From positions 973 through 43,827 of the forward strand of contig JAIPMN010040799.1 of assembly GCA_020650975.1 (NCBI GenBank): a DNA stretch of 42,855 bases, in the 5' to 3' direction. Below, one piece after another: positions 37,601-42,855 of this stretch. Positions within the stretch are counted from its first letter, which is position 1, and each line of letters opens with the position of its first letter. The notes beneath the pieces were generated by a model. It was given only the letters and a program-made list of their open reading frames with translations, did no database searches and was not told the DNA's origin. Source of the DNA: Apostichopus californicus. Taxonomy: Eukaryota > Echinodermata > Holothuroidea > Aspidochirotida > Stichopodidae. The translations under genes were made by a program, and so were the position numbers.

Positions 37601-39911
37601 AGATTGTGAAAGTTTTCTCAACATATTTTTTTACAAATTTCTACGTTTAAACTCGACAACCTTTCAAAGATTGTAGAACTGGTCGTACCTGCACATAAGA
37701 GGACTTATAGGGGTACATTGGGACTTAAGGTAATCCATTGTGTGAATCATGACTGATGTTGCTATGGTGATAATCACTTTAATAGCAAATTATTCTGGGG
37801 ACCATCTCTTTCAATAATTAATTAAAACCTGCTATCTATATCTTCAGGATTCAGTTTCGCATGAGCCACAACACAGCCGCAAAGATCATTGCCCTGCGAC
37901 CTCTGTTAGAGTCGCTGATCTTCAGAATGACCTCTGACCCCGAGGGTATCCTGAATGCTGCACCGGAGGATTATGCCCTGATGAACGCCATCCAAGTCCT
38001 GTCATTACCAAGCTCTGGAAGCTACGGTAACGCAGGAGAACCAGATCAAGAAATGTAAGTTATTTTTTGTCCCTGGTGAGAGATTTTCAAAGAAATTAAA
38101 TAAAAGCTTGCATATATTTTAAAGCCTCCTCACAAAATAAATTACAAATTACCTTTATTAAAATTCATTACTCTACGTTATCAAAAATAATTTAGAGAAA
38201 ATTTCAGTGATGTTTTCTTAGTTTGCATGTGTGTATATGGGCATTCTTTTGCACCATTTTCAGAGGGTACCTTTTTATCCCTTGTTTTAGGTTTATCTAT
38301 CAGTAGCATTACACCAATACTTGCATACCTGCTCATCTCAAATCTGTCAGCTTTTAGTCCATTTCATATTCCAAATAGTTCTTTTTCTATCAAAAGAAAA
38401 ATGAAAGAATAATATACAAGTTTGGTGTTGTAAAAAGTATTTATCTCATGGTAAATAGGATTTGGTACGATATTTTTCTATGTTTTATATTTGATTTGTA
38501 TGTTGTAATGATCTCTAATTCTTCGTTCCACTCAAAATGATTTCATATTTGGTTCCTTGCTGAAAGCAAAGGAACCTATGCAGTCAGGTTGGTGTGTATG
38601 TATGTGTGTGCATCTATGACACTTGCTTAGGTCTGTGATAACTCAACAACAGAATGATAGATATTTGTCAACTTAGCAATCCTCAGTGGATTGTAACCAA
38701 ACTTGGTCTACAGTTGTTGGTTAATAGCTGGTACTGATGGGCATACATATTATGATATTGGGTGATGACATACAACACTTTAATATTCCAGTAAGCAAGG
38801 AAGCATAGTGACCATTATGCTCTTGTTAGCCATTCCATCAATCCCTCCCCCTACCTTTCAATATTGTTTATGCTAGTGCAACTTAAGTATCCAAAGAACA
38901 CTGGTTTCGTTGCAGTTCTTACAGGAAACGTGAAACAAAACCATCAAATTTCTTTGGTTGAAATTGCAATAATGCTCACTTAGTTTATCCCCTTTGTGGT
39001 TTGAAGGATGTTATACCTCATAAATCGCGGTAAAATTACATTAATGTTCATGTTAGAACTTGTTGCAATATGTAGCCCACTTAACATAGCTTTTCCTGCC
39101 ATGCTTAATGTTGGCCAATGTGTGTCTAACAGTCATGCCTGTTTGTTATTAGAAAGGAGTATATCATTCTGTCCAAACGACCATGTAGTGATGCCAGCTA
39201 TATTTGCACTTTCTTTATAGTTTGAGTATCTTGTAAAAATGGTGACCTTTCTGAACGTCACAAAGACCATTAGAAAACCGTGTCGATTAGGTGTGCGTGC
39301 GGGATAATATAATTGCCTTCCAATAATGAGGTAATCCCTATTAACCCAACATATGGTTACCCTAAAGCACAGCCATTATTATGTGGTCAAATGCCTGCTG
39401 AAATTCCCAGTAATACCCTTAGTTCATCACAAGAACACTACCTAAAGCCATCCCTAGATGGACTATCAAGACTATGATTAATATTATATGACTGTATAAA
39501 TACTAAATGAGTGTCTTCATTAACATCATGTTACTCCAGCCAGAAAATTCAATATTTTTCTCTCTCGCTATTTTCAGGAAACCCTTTCACTCAGCGCCAA
39601 AGAGAGCTCGCTTTTCATTCTCCAAACCTGTCGGCCATGGCTATGGAGAGGGTAGCGGCGGAGGCTTTGGAACAAGAGGAGGCCAAAGAGGTTTTCGAGG
39701 GGGCTTTCAAGGGGGTCAAAATAGGGGATCAGGAGGAAGAGGATTTGGTGGTGGCAGGTTCAATAGAGGTGGTGGCTTCAGAGGAGGGCATGGGTTTGGA
39801 AGGGGCAGAGGAGGGAACTTTGGTGGTGGATCTGGAAGTTTTAGAGGGAGGGGTAACTTTGGAGGTTCCAGGGGTGGTGGGTTCAGTAGAGGAGGTTACG
39901 GGGGATATTGA
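10523..39911 (+). CDS. DHX9: DHX9 / RNA helicase A, complete, 29 coding exons (1264 aa)
   Basis: DHX9 is a nuclear DExH-box ATP-dependent helicase that unwinds dsRNA, RNA:DNA hybrids and structured RNA, and bridges transcription factors to RNA polymerase II. The 29 GT-AG exons below join in consistent phase to 3795 nt (human DHX9 is 1270 aa). Order along the protein: dsRBD1 (~3-75), linker, dsRBD2 (~160-245), Pol II-contact segment with three Trp (W326, W333, W336), and the helicase core. Core motifs are Walker A GKTGCGKT 404-411, DEIH 504-507, SAT 536-538, [11 protein letters not shown] 710-720 and QRRGRAGR 758-765. Then come the HA2/OB-fold region (~800-1100), a basic PKRAR signal (~1162) and an RGG tail to the end. 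The start ATG matches the human N terminus in position and has a good context (CACCATGT). All catalytic motifs are intact. Introns range from a few hundred to 2573 nt (intron 5). Confidence 0.97.
11059..11199 (+). CDS. DHX9: DHX9 exon 2: rest of dsRBD1
   Basis: Acceptor CTCCTAG, donor GTGAGT, phase 0 at both ends. It contains the dsRNA-contacting signature [15 protein letters not shown] (human GMGNSTNKKDAQSNA), with the Lys pair at the start of the second helix. Confidence 0.97.
12524..12638 (+). CDS. DHX9: DHX9 exon 3: linker
   Basis: Acceptor TCTCATCAG, donor GTTGGT, phase 1 out. It encodes a Pro/Ser/Gly-rich flexible linker between the two dsRBDs. Conservation is low, as in other animals; placement rests on phase and position. 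Confidence 0.85.
12639..13932. other. DHX9 intron 3 with an interspersed repeat near 13380-13755
   Basis: The stretch at 13381-13475 (GGGGGCACGTGCCTCCCAC, then T-rich, then AAATGTGCCCTACTGGC) resembles a decayed interspersed element. A related phrase, GTGCCCCTCTGATGTTGTTC, recurs near 13723. No coding sequence is seen in this intron. Confidence 0.4.
13933..14024 (+). CDS. DHX9: DHX9 exon 4: linker
   Basis: Acceptor TTTTGCAG, donor GTTTGT. Reading through from exon 3 gives a polar linker ending [13 protein letters not shown], equivalent to the human stretch DYYSRKEEQE before dsRBD2. Confidence 0.88.
14892..15140 (+). repeat. 114-bp tandem duplication, interspersed repeat
   Basis: Two adjacent copies with period about 114: AGCATAGATTTGCCC starts at 14908 and 15022, and AACACCCCTCTACAT follows each. 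It lies in DHX9 intron 4, just before exon 5. A weaker copy lies at 5460-5625. Confidence 0.8.
15238..15377 (+). CDS. DHX9: DHX9 exon 5: first half of dsRBD2
   Basis: Acceptor TTTTTAG, donor GTAAAC. It encodes [20 protein letters not shown] (human VDLNAGLHGNWTLENAKARL), then the loop ending GQDHTR. The longest intron (2573 nt), loaded with hairpin repeats, follows. Confidence 0.97.
15495..15946. repeat. Array of four spaced hairpins (CATTCTTTGGTTCAC arms)
   Basis: Inverted repeats at 15495-15535, 15613-15653, 15759-15799 and 15907-15946 each have ~16-17-nt arms related to CATTCTTTGGTTCACAT, with 6-9-nt loops and 1-3 mismatches. Starts are 118, 146 and 148 nt apart. The spacers share phrases (GAATGA, TTTATCA, CTGCAACAGTCTGAC versus CTACAGCCTGACC), so this is a degenerate tandem array whose unit contains a hairpin. 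It lies in DHX9 intron 5. Confidence 0.85.
16062..16455. repeat. Four ~99-bp tandem repeats, each with an internal inverted repeat
   Basis: ACATTAGAGTCTGGGGAGTA recurs with period 99-100 (starts about 16062, 16161, 16261 and 16360). Within each unit, GCTAACTTTGTGG pairs with CCACAAAGTCAGC and encloses the near-perfect palindrome GGTGTTACACC. The copies are very similar to each other, implying recent amplification. It lies in DHX9 intron 5, 116 nt after the hairpin array. Confidence 0.93.
16522..16551. repeat. (TA)n-rich microsatellite
   Basis: An AT dinucleotide run degenerating into TTATAT, just after the 99-bp array. Confidence 0.8.
17951..17997 (+). CDS. DHX9: DHX9 exon 6: 47-nt exon inside dsRBD2
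   Basis: A very short exon between CTGGACAG and GTAAGT, phase 2 in and phase 1 out. It encodes [15 protein letters not shown] (human SFIAEMTIYIKQLGR), the central strands of dsRBD2. Confidence 0.93.
18131..18310. repeat. 14-bp minisatellite
   Basis: About 13 tandem copies of CAGCTAATCCAATA with point changes and one 15-nt copy, in DHX9 intron 6. Confidence 0.93.
18742..18881 (+). CDS. DHX9: DHX9 exon 7: RNA-binding helix of dsRBD2
   Basis: Acceptor CTCCATAG, donor GTGCAT. It encodes [20 protein letters not shown] (human AREHGSNKKLAAQSCALSLV), with the conserved Lys pair that contacts the dsRNA phosphates, then [14 protein letters not shown]. Confidence 0.97.
19888..19986 (+). CDS. DHX9: DHX9 exon 8
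   Basis: Acceptor TTCACAG, donor GTGTGA, 33 residues in phase 0. It ends [12 protein letters not shown], matching human NLEILPPPEDP. This is the linker between dsRBD2 and the Pol II-contact segment. Confidence 0.94.
20798..20947 (+). CDS. DHX9: DHX9 exon 9: Pol II-contact segment
   Basis: Acceptor TTTTCAG, donor GTGAGT (GTATCT six bases earlier is a weaker alternative). It encodes [20 protein letters not shown] (human VPWSPPQSNWNPWTSSNIDE). The three Trp known in human DHX9 to be needed for RNA polymerase II contact are all present. Confidence 0.97.
21436..21510 (+). CDS. DHX9: DHX9 exon 10
   Basis: Acceptor CTTTCAG, donor GTAAGA, 25 residues in phase 0 ([16 protein letters not shown]...). 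It corresponds to the helical linker (human QISMDLKNELMYQLEQD) before the helicase core. Confidence 0.9.
21696..21986. repeat. ~32-33-bp minisatellite
   Basis: About nine copies of a unit built on CTGGTCTCTCAAGAAATTTG and TTAGGTCTGAAT in DHX9 intron 10. The [13 protein letters not shown] reading frame over it comes from the repeat. Confidence 0.92.
22430..22621 (+). CDS. DHX9: DHX9 exon 11: Walker A
   Basis: Acceptor TCTGTTAG, donor GTAAGA, 64 residues in phase 0. It carries the ATP-binding loop [20 protein letters not shown] and motif Ia, which starts NIVVTQ and continues into exon 12. Confidence 0.98.
23702..23843 (+). CDS. DHX9: DHX9 exon 12: motif Ia and RecA1
   Basis: Acceptor TTTCCCCAG, donor GTAAGA. 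It encodes [20 protein letters not shown] (human PRRISAVSVAERVAFERGEE), then GYSVRF and the strand FLTVG. Confidence 0.97.
24028..24110 (+). CDS. DHX9: DHX9 exon 13: DEIH box
   Basis: Acceptor TTATGCAG, donor GTGAGT. It encodes [19 protein letters not shown], containing the catalytic DEIH (residues 504-507) that defines this helicase class. Confidence 0.98.
25025..25181 (+). CDS. DHX9: DHX9 exon 14: motif III (SAT)
   Basis: Acceptor CTTTACAG, donor GTAATT. It encodes [12 protein letters not shown], then [17 protein letters not shown] with the SAT motif, then [14 protein letters not shown]. Almost every residue matches human. Confidence 0.98.
25555..25664 (+). CDS. DHX9: DHX9 exon 15: Lys/Asp-rich insert
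   Basis: Acceptor CTCGCAG, donor GTATTC. It encodes [15 protein letters not shown], then [15 protein letters not shown]. Human DHX9 has the same style of insert (KDKKKKDKDDDGGEDDD), so the charge-block insertion between the RecA domains is conserved although its sequence drifts. Confidence 0.95.
26773..26877 (+). CDS. DHX9: DHX9 exon 16
   Basis: Acceptor CCTTTCAAG, donor GTAAGC, 35 residues in phase 0. It encodes [20 protein letters not shown] (human DEYGPETRLSMSQLNEKETP). A 140-148-bp minisatellite begins about 30 nt past the donor. Confidence 0.95.
26905..27330. repeat. 140-148-bp minisatellite beside the exon 16 donor
   Basis: Three copies: AAGCTTTCCAAAA starts at about 26913, 27053 and 27201, and each is followed by CAATGA-CATTA-GCCTGG, a G-rich stretch and TCTACTACCCTGGGGTC. 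It begins about 30 nt after the exon 16 splice donor. Confidence 0.92.
27483..27797 (+). mobile_element. tRNA-derived SINE
   Basis: The head carries Pol III promoter boxes: box A TGGCCAATTGG at 27493-27503 and box B GGTTCGATTC at 27537-27546, spaced as in a tRNA. The body ends with TGTAAAGCGCTTTGAG and AAGCGCTATATAAA, then an (ATT)n tail. The paired GCGC motifs suggest a 3' end shared with a partner LINE. It is in DHX9 intron 16, sense orientation, ending about 50 nt before exon 17. Confidence 0.85.
27851..27965 (+). CDS. DHX9: DHX9 exon 17: start of RecA2 (motif IV)
   Basis: Acceptor TATCCGTCAG, donor GTGAGT. It encodes [20 protein letters not shown] (human [20 protein letters not shown]). 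A large intron full of retroelement pieces follows. Confidence 0.97.
28424..28605 (+). mobile_element. 5'-truncated non-LTR retrotransposon end
   Basis: An open stretch reads [20 protein letters not shown], then [11 protein letters not shown] and a stop at 28529. This is the usual C-terminal end of CR1/L2-type reverse transcriptase ORFs (WNxLPxxxR...FKxxLKTxxF). A short 3' UTR with GCGCC/GCGCTTTATAAG and an (ATT)n tail follows. It is in DHX9 intron 17. Confidence 0.8.
28619..30113. mobile_element. 1.5-kb segment bounded by ~75-bp direct repeats
   Basis: The left repeat (28619-28690) and right repeat (30037-30113) share, in the same order and orientation, AAAAAAGTTTGCGTCC, GGGAC-CAAGC, a second GTTTGCGTCC and TTGCGTCCCG. 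They are offset by 1417 bp. Each contains small GC-rich palindromes, such as GCGTCCCAGGGACGC on the left and GCGTCCCGGACGC on the right. The interior has no convincing ORF. The whole lies between two (ATT)n runs in intron 17. It could be a non-autonomous element with long terminal direct repeats, or two copies of one short repeat. Confidence 0.5.
30173..30267 (+). CDS. DHX9: DHX9 exon 18
   Basis: Acceptor TCTCTCTTAG, donor GTGAGG. It encodes [20 protein letters not shown], nearly identical to human ([20 protein letters not shown]). Confidence 0.98.
30547..30927 (-). mobile_element. 5'-truncated non-LTR retrotransposon end (antisense)
   Basis: The minus-strand frame contains [20 protein letters not shown], then [10 protein letters not shown] and a stop. 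This is the C terminus of a CR1/L2/Rex1-type reverse transcriptase ORF. Its 3' end (+ strand side 30551-30600) has a GCGCTATACAAATTTG-like motif and an ATT-type tail. It sits in DHX9 intron 18, ending about 80 nt before exon 19. Confidence 0.85.
31010..31083 (+). CDS. DHX9: DHX9 exon 19: motif V
   Basis: Acceptor TCTCAACAG, donor GTAAGT, phase 2 out. It encodes [20 protein letters not shown], the RNA-binding motif V of DEAH/RHA helicases, unchanged from human after the first residue. Confidence 0.98.
31855..32007 (+). CDS. DHX9: DHX9 exon 20: motif VI
   Basis: Acceptor CTTGACAG, donor GTAAGA. It encodes [20 protein letters not shown], then [27 protein letters not shown] holds the arginine fingers; human has QRKGRAGR. 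Confidence 0.98.
32646..32806 (+). CDS. DHX9: DHX9 exon 21: winged-helix/HA2
   Basis: Acceptor CCCTCCAG, donor GTATCG, phase 1 out. It encodes [20 protein letters not shown], then [13 protein letters not shown], the standard start of the HA2 region of DEAH/RHA helicases. Confidence 0.97.
33216..33327 (+). CDS. DHX9: DHX9 exon 22: HA2
   Basis: Acceptor CTCCTACAG, donor GTAAGA. It encodes [20 protein letters not shown] (human LTPLGRILAKLPIEPRFGKM) and GCIF, the conserved HA2 ratchet helices. Confidence 0.97.
33735..33896 (+). CDS. DHX9: DHX9 exon 23
   Basis: Acceptor TTCATGTAG, donor GTAAGT. It encodes [20 protein letters not shown] (human AICTIAAATCFPEPFINEGK), then a helix pair ending [10 protein letters not shown]. 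Confidence 0.96.
34829..34916 (+). CDS. DHX9: DHX9 exon 24
   Basis: Acceptor TTACTTCAG, donor GTACGT. It encodes [19 protein letters not shown] (human FCEHKRLNMATLRMTWEAK). Confidence 0.96.
35571..35613 (+). CDS. DHX9: DHX9 exon 25: 43-nt exon
   Basis: Acceptor CGCTTGCAG, donor GTAAGT after a G run, phase 1 out. It encodes [15 protein letters not shown] (human VQLKEILINSGFPED). It is the smallest coding exon. Confidence 0.92.
35761..35900 (+). mobile_element. Fossil non-LTR retrotransposon C terminus
   Basis: A short frame, [20 protein letters not shown] then [11 protein letters not shown] and a stop (35854-35856), has the LWxxLPxxI...FKxxL pattern of reverse-transcriptase C termini. A GATTGATTG-type simple repeat follows, typical of LINE tails. 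It is in DHX9 intron 25. Confidence 0.5.
36485..36708 (+). CDS. DHX9: DHX9 exon 26: OB-fold start
   Basis: Acceptor TCTATCACAG, donor GTTTAG (less usual after the GT). It encodes [20 protein letters not shown] (human DNNLDVVISLLAFGVYPNVC), then [15 protein letters not shown]. Confidence 0.97.
37116..37234 (+). CDS. DHX9: DHX9 exon 27: OB-fold
   Basis: Acceptor TGTTCTAG, donor GTAACA. It encodes [20 protein letters not shown] (human IRTRAISAKGMTLVPPLQL, one residue shorter here) and the turn GLIVLDDW. Confidence 0.96.
37848..38054 (+). CDS. DHX9: DHX9 exon 28
   Basis: Acceptor TATCTTCAG, donor GTAAGT, phase 2 out. It encodes [20 protein letters not shown] (human WIKLQISHEAAACITGLRAA), then LESLI, and the less conserved end of the globular part (ending PDQE plus two bases of Met). 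Confidence 0.95.
38551..38825. repeat. Interspersed repeat with hairpin head
   Basis: It begins with the hairpin GGTTCCTTGCT-GAA-AGCAAAGGAACC (one bulge). It ends near 38792-38825 with AAGCAAGGAAGCATAGTGAC, which echoes the head. A TATG/TGTG simple repeat follows the head. It is in DHX9 intron 28 and non-coding. Confidence 0.45.
39578..39911 (+). CDS. DHX9: DHX9 exon 29: nuclear signal and RGG tail
   Basis: Acceptor CTATTTTCAG; stop TGA 39909-39911. It begins [17 protein letters not shown], a basic cluster in the place of the human nuclear transport signal (PPKMARYDNG). About 90 residues of Gly/Arg/Phe repeats follow (RGG, GGF, GRG), ending GGYGGY as human ends GGGRY. Such tails bind single-stranded nucleic acid and can be arginine-methylated. 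The repetitive GGN codons create a long overlapping frame that is not a gene. Confidence 0.97.
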
Positions 39912-40159
39912 CATAAAAGAAAGTATTTCTGCGTTAAATTAAGGGTCTACAAGATGTGGATGAATTTCAGTTTAGTTTTATACTTGTTACGATGCTTTCT
40001 GTCACTGTGGAGGATCATCATTAATGTCAAAGAGCATTGTAACCATTATTATTAGAGACTATAATACATACAAAACTGAGAACTGATATTGGAACATAAC
40101 TGAATATATGTTACATTTTGTTGTACTAGTTAATACCAGTGATAACGGTTTGCAATAAA
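39912..40159 (+). other. DHX9: DHX9 3' UTR (minimum extent)
   Basis: A/T-rich non-coding sequence follows the TGA. The first canonical AATAAA is at 40154-40159, about 245 nt past the stop. Another AATAAA is at 40983-40988, so a longer alternative 3' UTR is possible. Confidence 0.65.
40154..40159 (+). promoter_or_regulatory. DHX9: Polyadenylation signal AATAAA for DHX9
   Basis: Canonical hexamer in GCAATAAAAG, followed within 40 nt by T/G-containing sequence. Confidence 0.6.
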
Positions 40160-40199
40160 AGATACTGTTATGGTAAAGTTACCATTATCATGTTGAAAA

Positions 40200-42855
40200 T
40201 GTTTTTGATAAGTAGGAGTGTGTACACTTGTCTGTGTTATGGAATAGGGGGTGGGGTGAGTGGAGGCAGAAAACATGGTATTATCCATTGCCTGAATATT
40301 GCCTTTAAAATGTTGTAAGCAGATTCAGACTGCTGAACTGTTATAGTAGGTATGGAATGAAGATTGGTAACTTAAAATGAATCATGTTGTATTTAATACA
40401 ATCTCTTCAAAGGAGACAAAAGAACTTAACCATCATTTAATACCTTACATTCGTGGTCAGCAAAATTTTCGGCCCATGAACCAGGATCTTACGTGAGGAA
40501 CGAGCCAAGACCCACAAGATCACCTACCCATATCAGTGAAAACTTAGAATGCATGAAAGCTTGCTTGGACTATGGTATTGATGCTAACAATATATCAATT
40601 TTAGTCGATCGCTGTTGGCAAGCATTGGAAACTGCAAAGTTTTCAAACTTTCAAAGGTCACATGACCCCCCAGAAACATTTCATGAGCTACTGCAAACCA
40701 ATTGAAGACTAGTTATATATATCATTCAAACAGAATCCAAATATACTGTTTCTATGTTAGTTTGTGATCCTTTTGTCAGTGAACTGAAAAGTTCTAGCAA
40801 TAGCATAGGTAGTTCTTTTCAAAGTGTTTCTTAAGCTATTGCAAAATCTGTAGTCAGCAATTCGACAAAGGGAGTGTACATGACTTTCCAATGTTACTTC
40901 CATGTTTGCCATGTATCCATGCTAGTTCAATTCATTACCTCCTGCTGCAAATTACCAGTCTCTTTTTGATATGGTCATATTTAATAAAGTCATCTACATT
41001 CACATATGACTTAACTTCTTTTGTGTCCTGTCTGTATTCCATAATCATTGGAAGGATCCACTATTCTTTTCCAATGGTTTACAAATTAAAGGAAATCGTT
41101 TGCATATGTTTAATAATTTGCCAATAAATGTTTTTCTCCAAGGCTTTAATGATTTGTTTACATTTGAGTGAGAAAATAAAAATTCAACAAATGGAAACAT
41201 TTCATGCCCTTTTACTTTAATGAGAGATGAAGTATCAATAATATAAAATAACAAGGCTTTTAATTCTATATTGCATAAACTTTATAAAATAATGGAAAGG
41301 GCCAAAAAAAAACAAAAAAAAAATCACACACTTGATATTCCCTTAATACAGCTTAGTCATGCCGAAGAACTTGCAATTTTGTCAAAATTTTGCCAGAAAT
41401 ATGAATTGCATATGATTATGAAGATCATAGGAAATCCATACCTGAATTGTCTTGTTCGATGTTCAAATTGCCAAGAAAGTTCCCATGAATTAGGTGAAAT
41501 GATCCCTAAATATCAGCACAATGACCCCATTTGTATATTCGTTCAACCTGATGTCTTGTCAAAATTTGGAACTTTCTGATGCTATGATTTCCTCAAAGAG
41601 GGGAAGAATGGAAGACTACAGGGAAGTGTCTCATTATCAGGATGATACTTTATGTCTAATTGTTGTGTAGTTATAACTAACTTCAACAGCAATTTCAGAC
41701 AGGAAACTTCACAAACTTTTCATCTACTGCAAGAACCTTGTGTAGGTAACTATATAATAATGTCACACCGCCTGACATTTTGATCTAAAGCAGACAGCGC
41801 TAGGACACCAGTAAACTTGACATGTGAACAGACAATTGGTACATTGAACTAGGTCTCAATTAAGTTGTATATCCATGTTGAGGATGGTTTTTTTTCCCCT
41901 GCTTGGTCAGATACTCCTGCGGGATGGTCTTGCCAGGTTGTAGCCTCCCCCACCACTGTGAAGTTATCTTCCCTTTCCTCTGGCTGGTTCTTCGTTATTA
42001 TTTTATGCTTCCATCCTGAATAATTTGCTTGTCTTCTTTGATCCTTGTTTTAATCCTTTTCCTCATATTAATTCTGCTTCTCAATCCTGCAGGAGCTGTC
42101 ATCTCCCTTGAGAGGTGGAAATTTCCTTTTAAGGCCTCCTAATCTTTTCATGGTTCTGTTTCAAGGGTGATGAAGGTTACAAAGTGAGTTACAGGCTATG
42201 ATATTATTGAATGATCTGGGTGCCTTTATGCTTGTAGTTGTAAAAAAATCACAGCTTACATTTTGGAGCTGTTTCTACAAACGAGGAGGCCAAACAAGTA
42301 GAATTGAAGCTATTCAGGGCCCTTTTCCCTGTTCGTGAATATTCCCGAGACAACACTATATATAAATTCGGGGATATTTCCAGGGACACTCTCAATCCCG
42401 GAATCTGGGGACTGTCTCCGATAAATTTGTCTCATGAAATCAGAGATGTCTGGTCACCTCACTCTACACCATGTTAGAAACCAAATCAGTTTTCTGTTTC
42501 CAAAAATGATGATTCCATAAATTTGGGAACTGTCTCTTCAATGAGATGGTATATAGCAGTGATGCTGCTCCTAGCAGGAACAACTATTGGTAATGGCTTG
42601 ACTCCACTTAATAGAGAGTTGTTATGGTTGTGCCAGAAAACCATGCTTGAAGCTTTCTTTGCACTTCGTTAATAATTCTCTCATATACTCTACTTATTAA
42701 TTTCGTGGGGATGAGATGACTAGCTATTTCAAAGAAGGCATAATTGTAGTTTCCAACGAATAAGAAGATTATGTTGTTATCTCTTCATTATGGACTCGAT
42801 CACGTCTATTTCCTTTGGACATTCTTGAGAGAGTACCTCTGGCCCTTTGTCAGTT
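40200..42855. other. Downstream DNA, no supported gene
   Basis: Mostly A/T-rich sequence. Two modest frames (40493-40705 and 41271-41579) have no recognisable domain and no convincing start or splice context. They may be part of an extended 3' UTR, or chance. Nothing else is identified up to the window end. Confidence 0.5.

Noticed and set aside
39511..39942. A 143-codon frame overlapping the last DHX9 exon, rich in Glu/Val
   Set aside because: It is the +1 shadow of the GGN-repeat RGG tail. The DHX9 frame has the homology, the matching splice phase and the conserved ending.
40493..40705. 70-codon frame downstream of DHX9
   Set aside because: No recognisable homology; it lies after the DHX9 polyadenylation signal without promoter or splice evidence.

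Overview
The window looks like a piece of a metazoan nuclear genome. It has GT-AG introns, dense short repeats, decayed non-LTR retrotransposon ends and a tRNA-headed SINE. The large gene is a DHX9 (RNA helicase A) orthologue very close to the vertebrate protein, which suggests a deuterostome. The A/T-rich introns, poly-G runs and SINE/LINE ends with GCGC-TATA motifs and (ATT)n tails remind me of marine invertebrates such as echinoderms (possibly a sea cucumber). That taxonomic guess is inference; only the eukaryotic gene structure and DHX9 are read directly.

Layout. (1) About 1.9-7.2 kb, + strand: a multi-exon gene of unknown family. Eight exons join in phase into a 709-residue open frame, with a possible extra upstream exon at 578-770. 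The protein appears to have a glycosylated lumenal/extracellular part, one clear membrane helix, and a Ser/Asp/Thr-rich tail. (2) 7.2-10.5 kb: intergenic, with a 15-bp minisatellite, AGGCCTA-rich patches and a MITE-like inverted-repeat element. (3) 10.5-39.9 kb, + strand: a complete DHX9 gene. I resolve 29 coding exons whose phases all fit, giving 1264 codons plus stop (human DHX9 is 1270 aa). In order it encodes two dsRNA-binding domains, the tryptophan-bearing Pol II-contact segment, a DEIH helicase core, the HA2/OB region, a short basic nuclear signal and a Gly/Arg-rich RGG tail. (4) 39.9-42.9 kb: 3' UTR and downstream DNA with no gene I can support.

The accessory content sits mostly in the DHX9 introns. 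Intron 5 holds four spaced 17-bp-arm hairpins followed by four ~99-bp tandem units that each contain an inverted repeat. Intron 17 has a LINE end and then two ~75-bp direct repeats 1417 bp apart. Intron 16 has a SINE and a 140-148-bp minisatellite starting next to the splice donor. Introns 6 and 10 carry 14-bp and ~33-bp minisatellites. DHX9 itself unwinds dsRNA, so the hairpin-rich intron 5 is the most interesting non-coding signal. The unknown membrane protein is the most interesting coding one.
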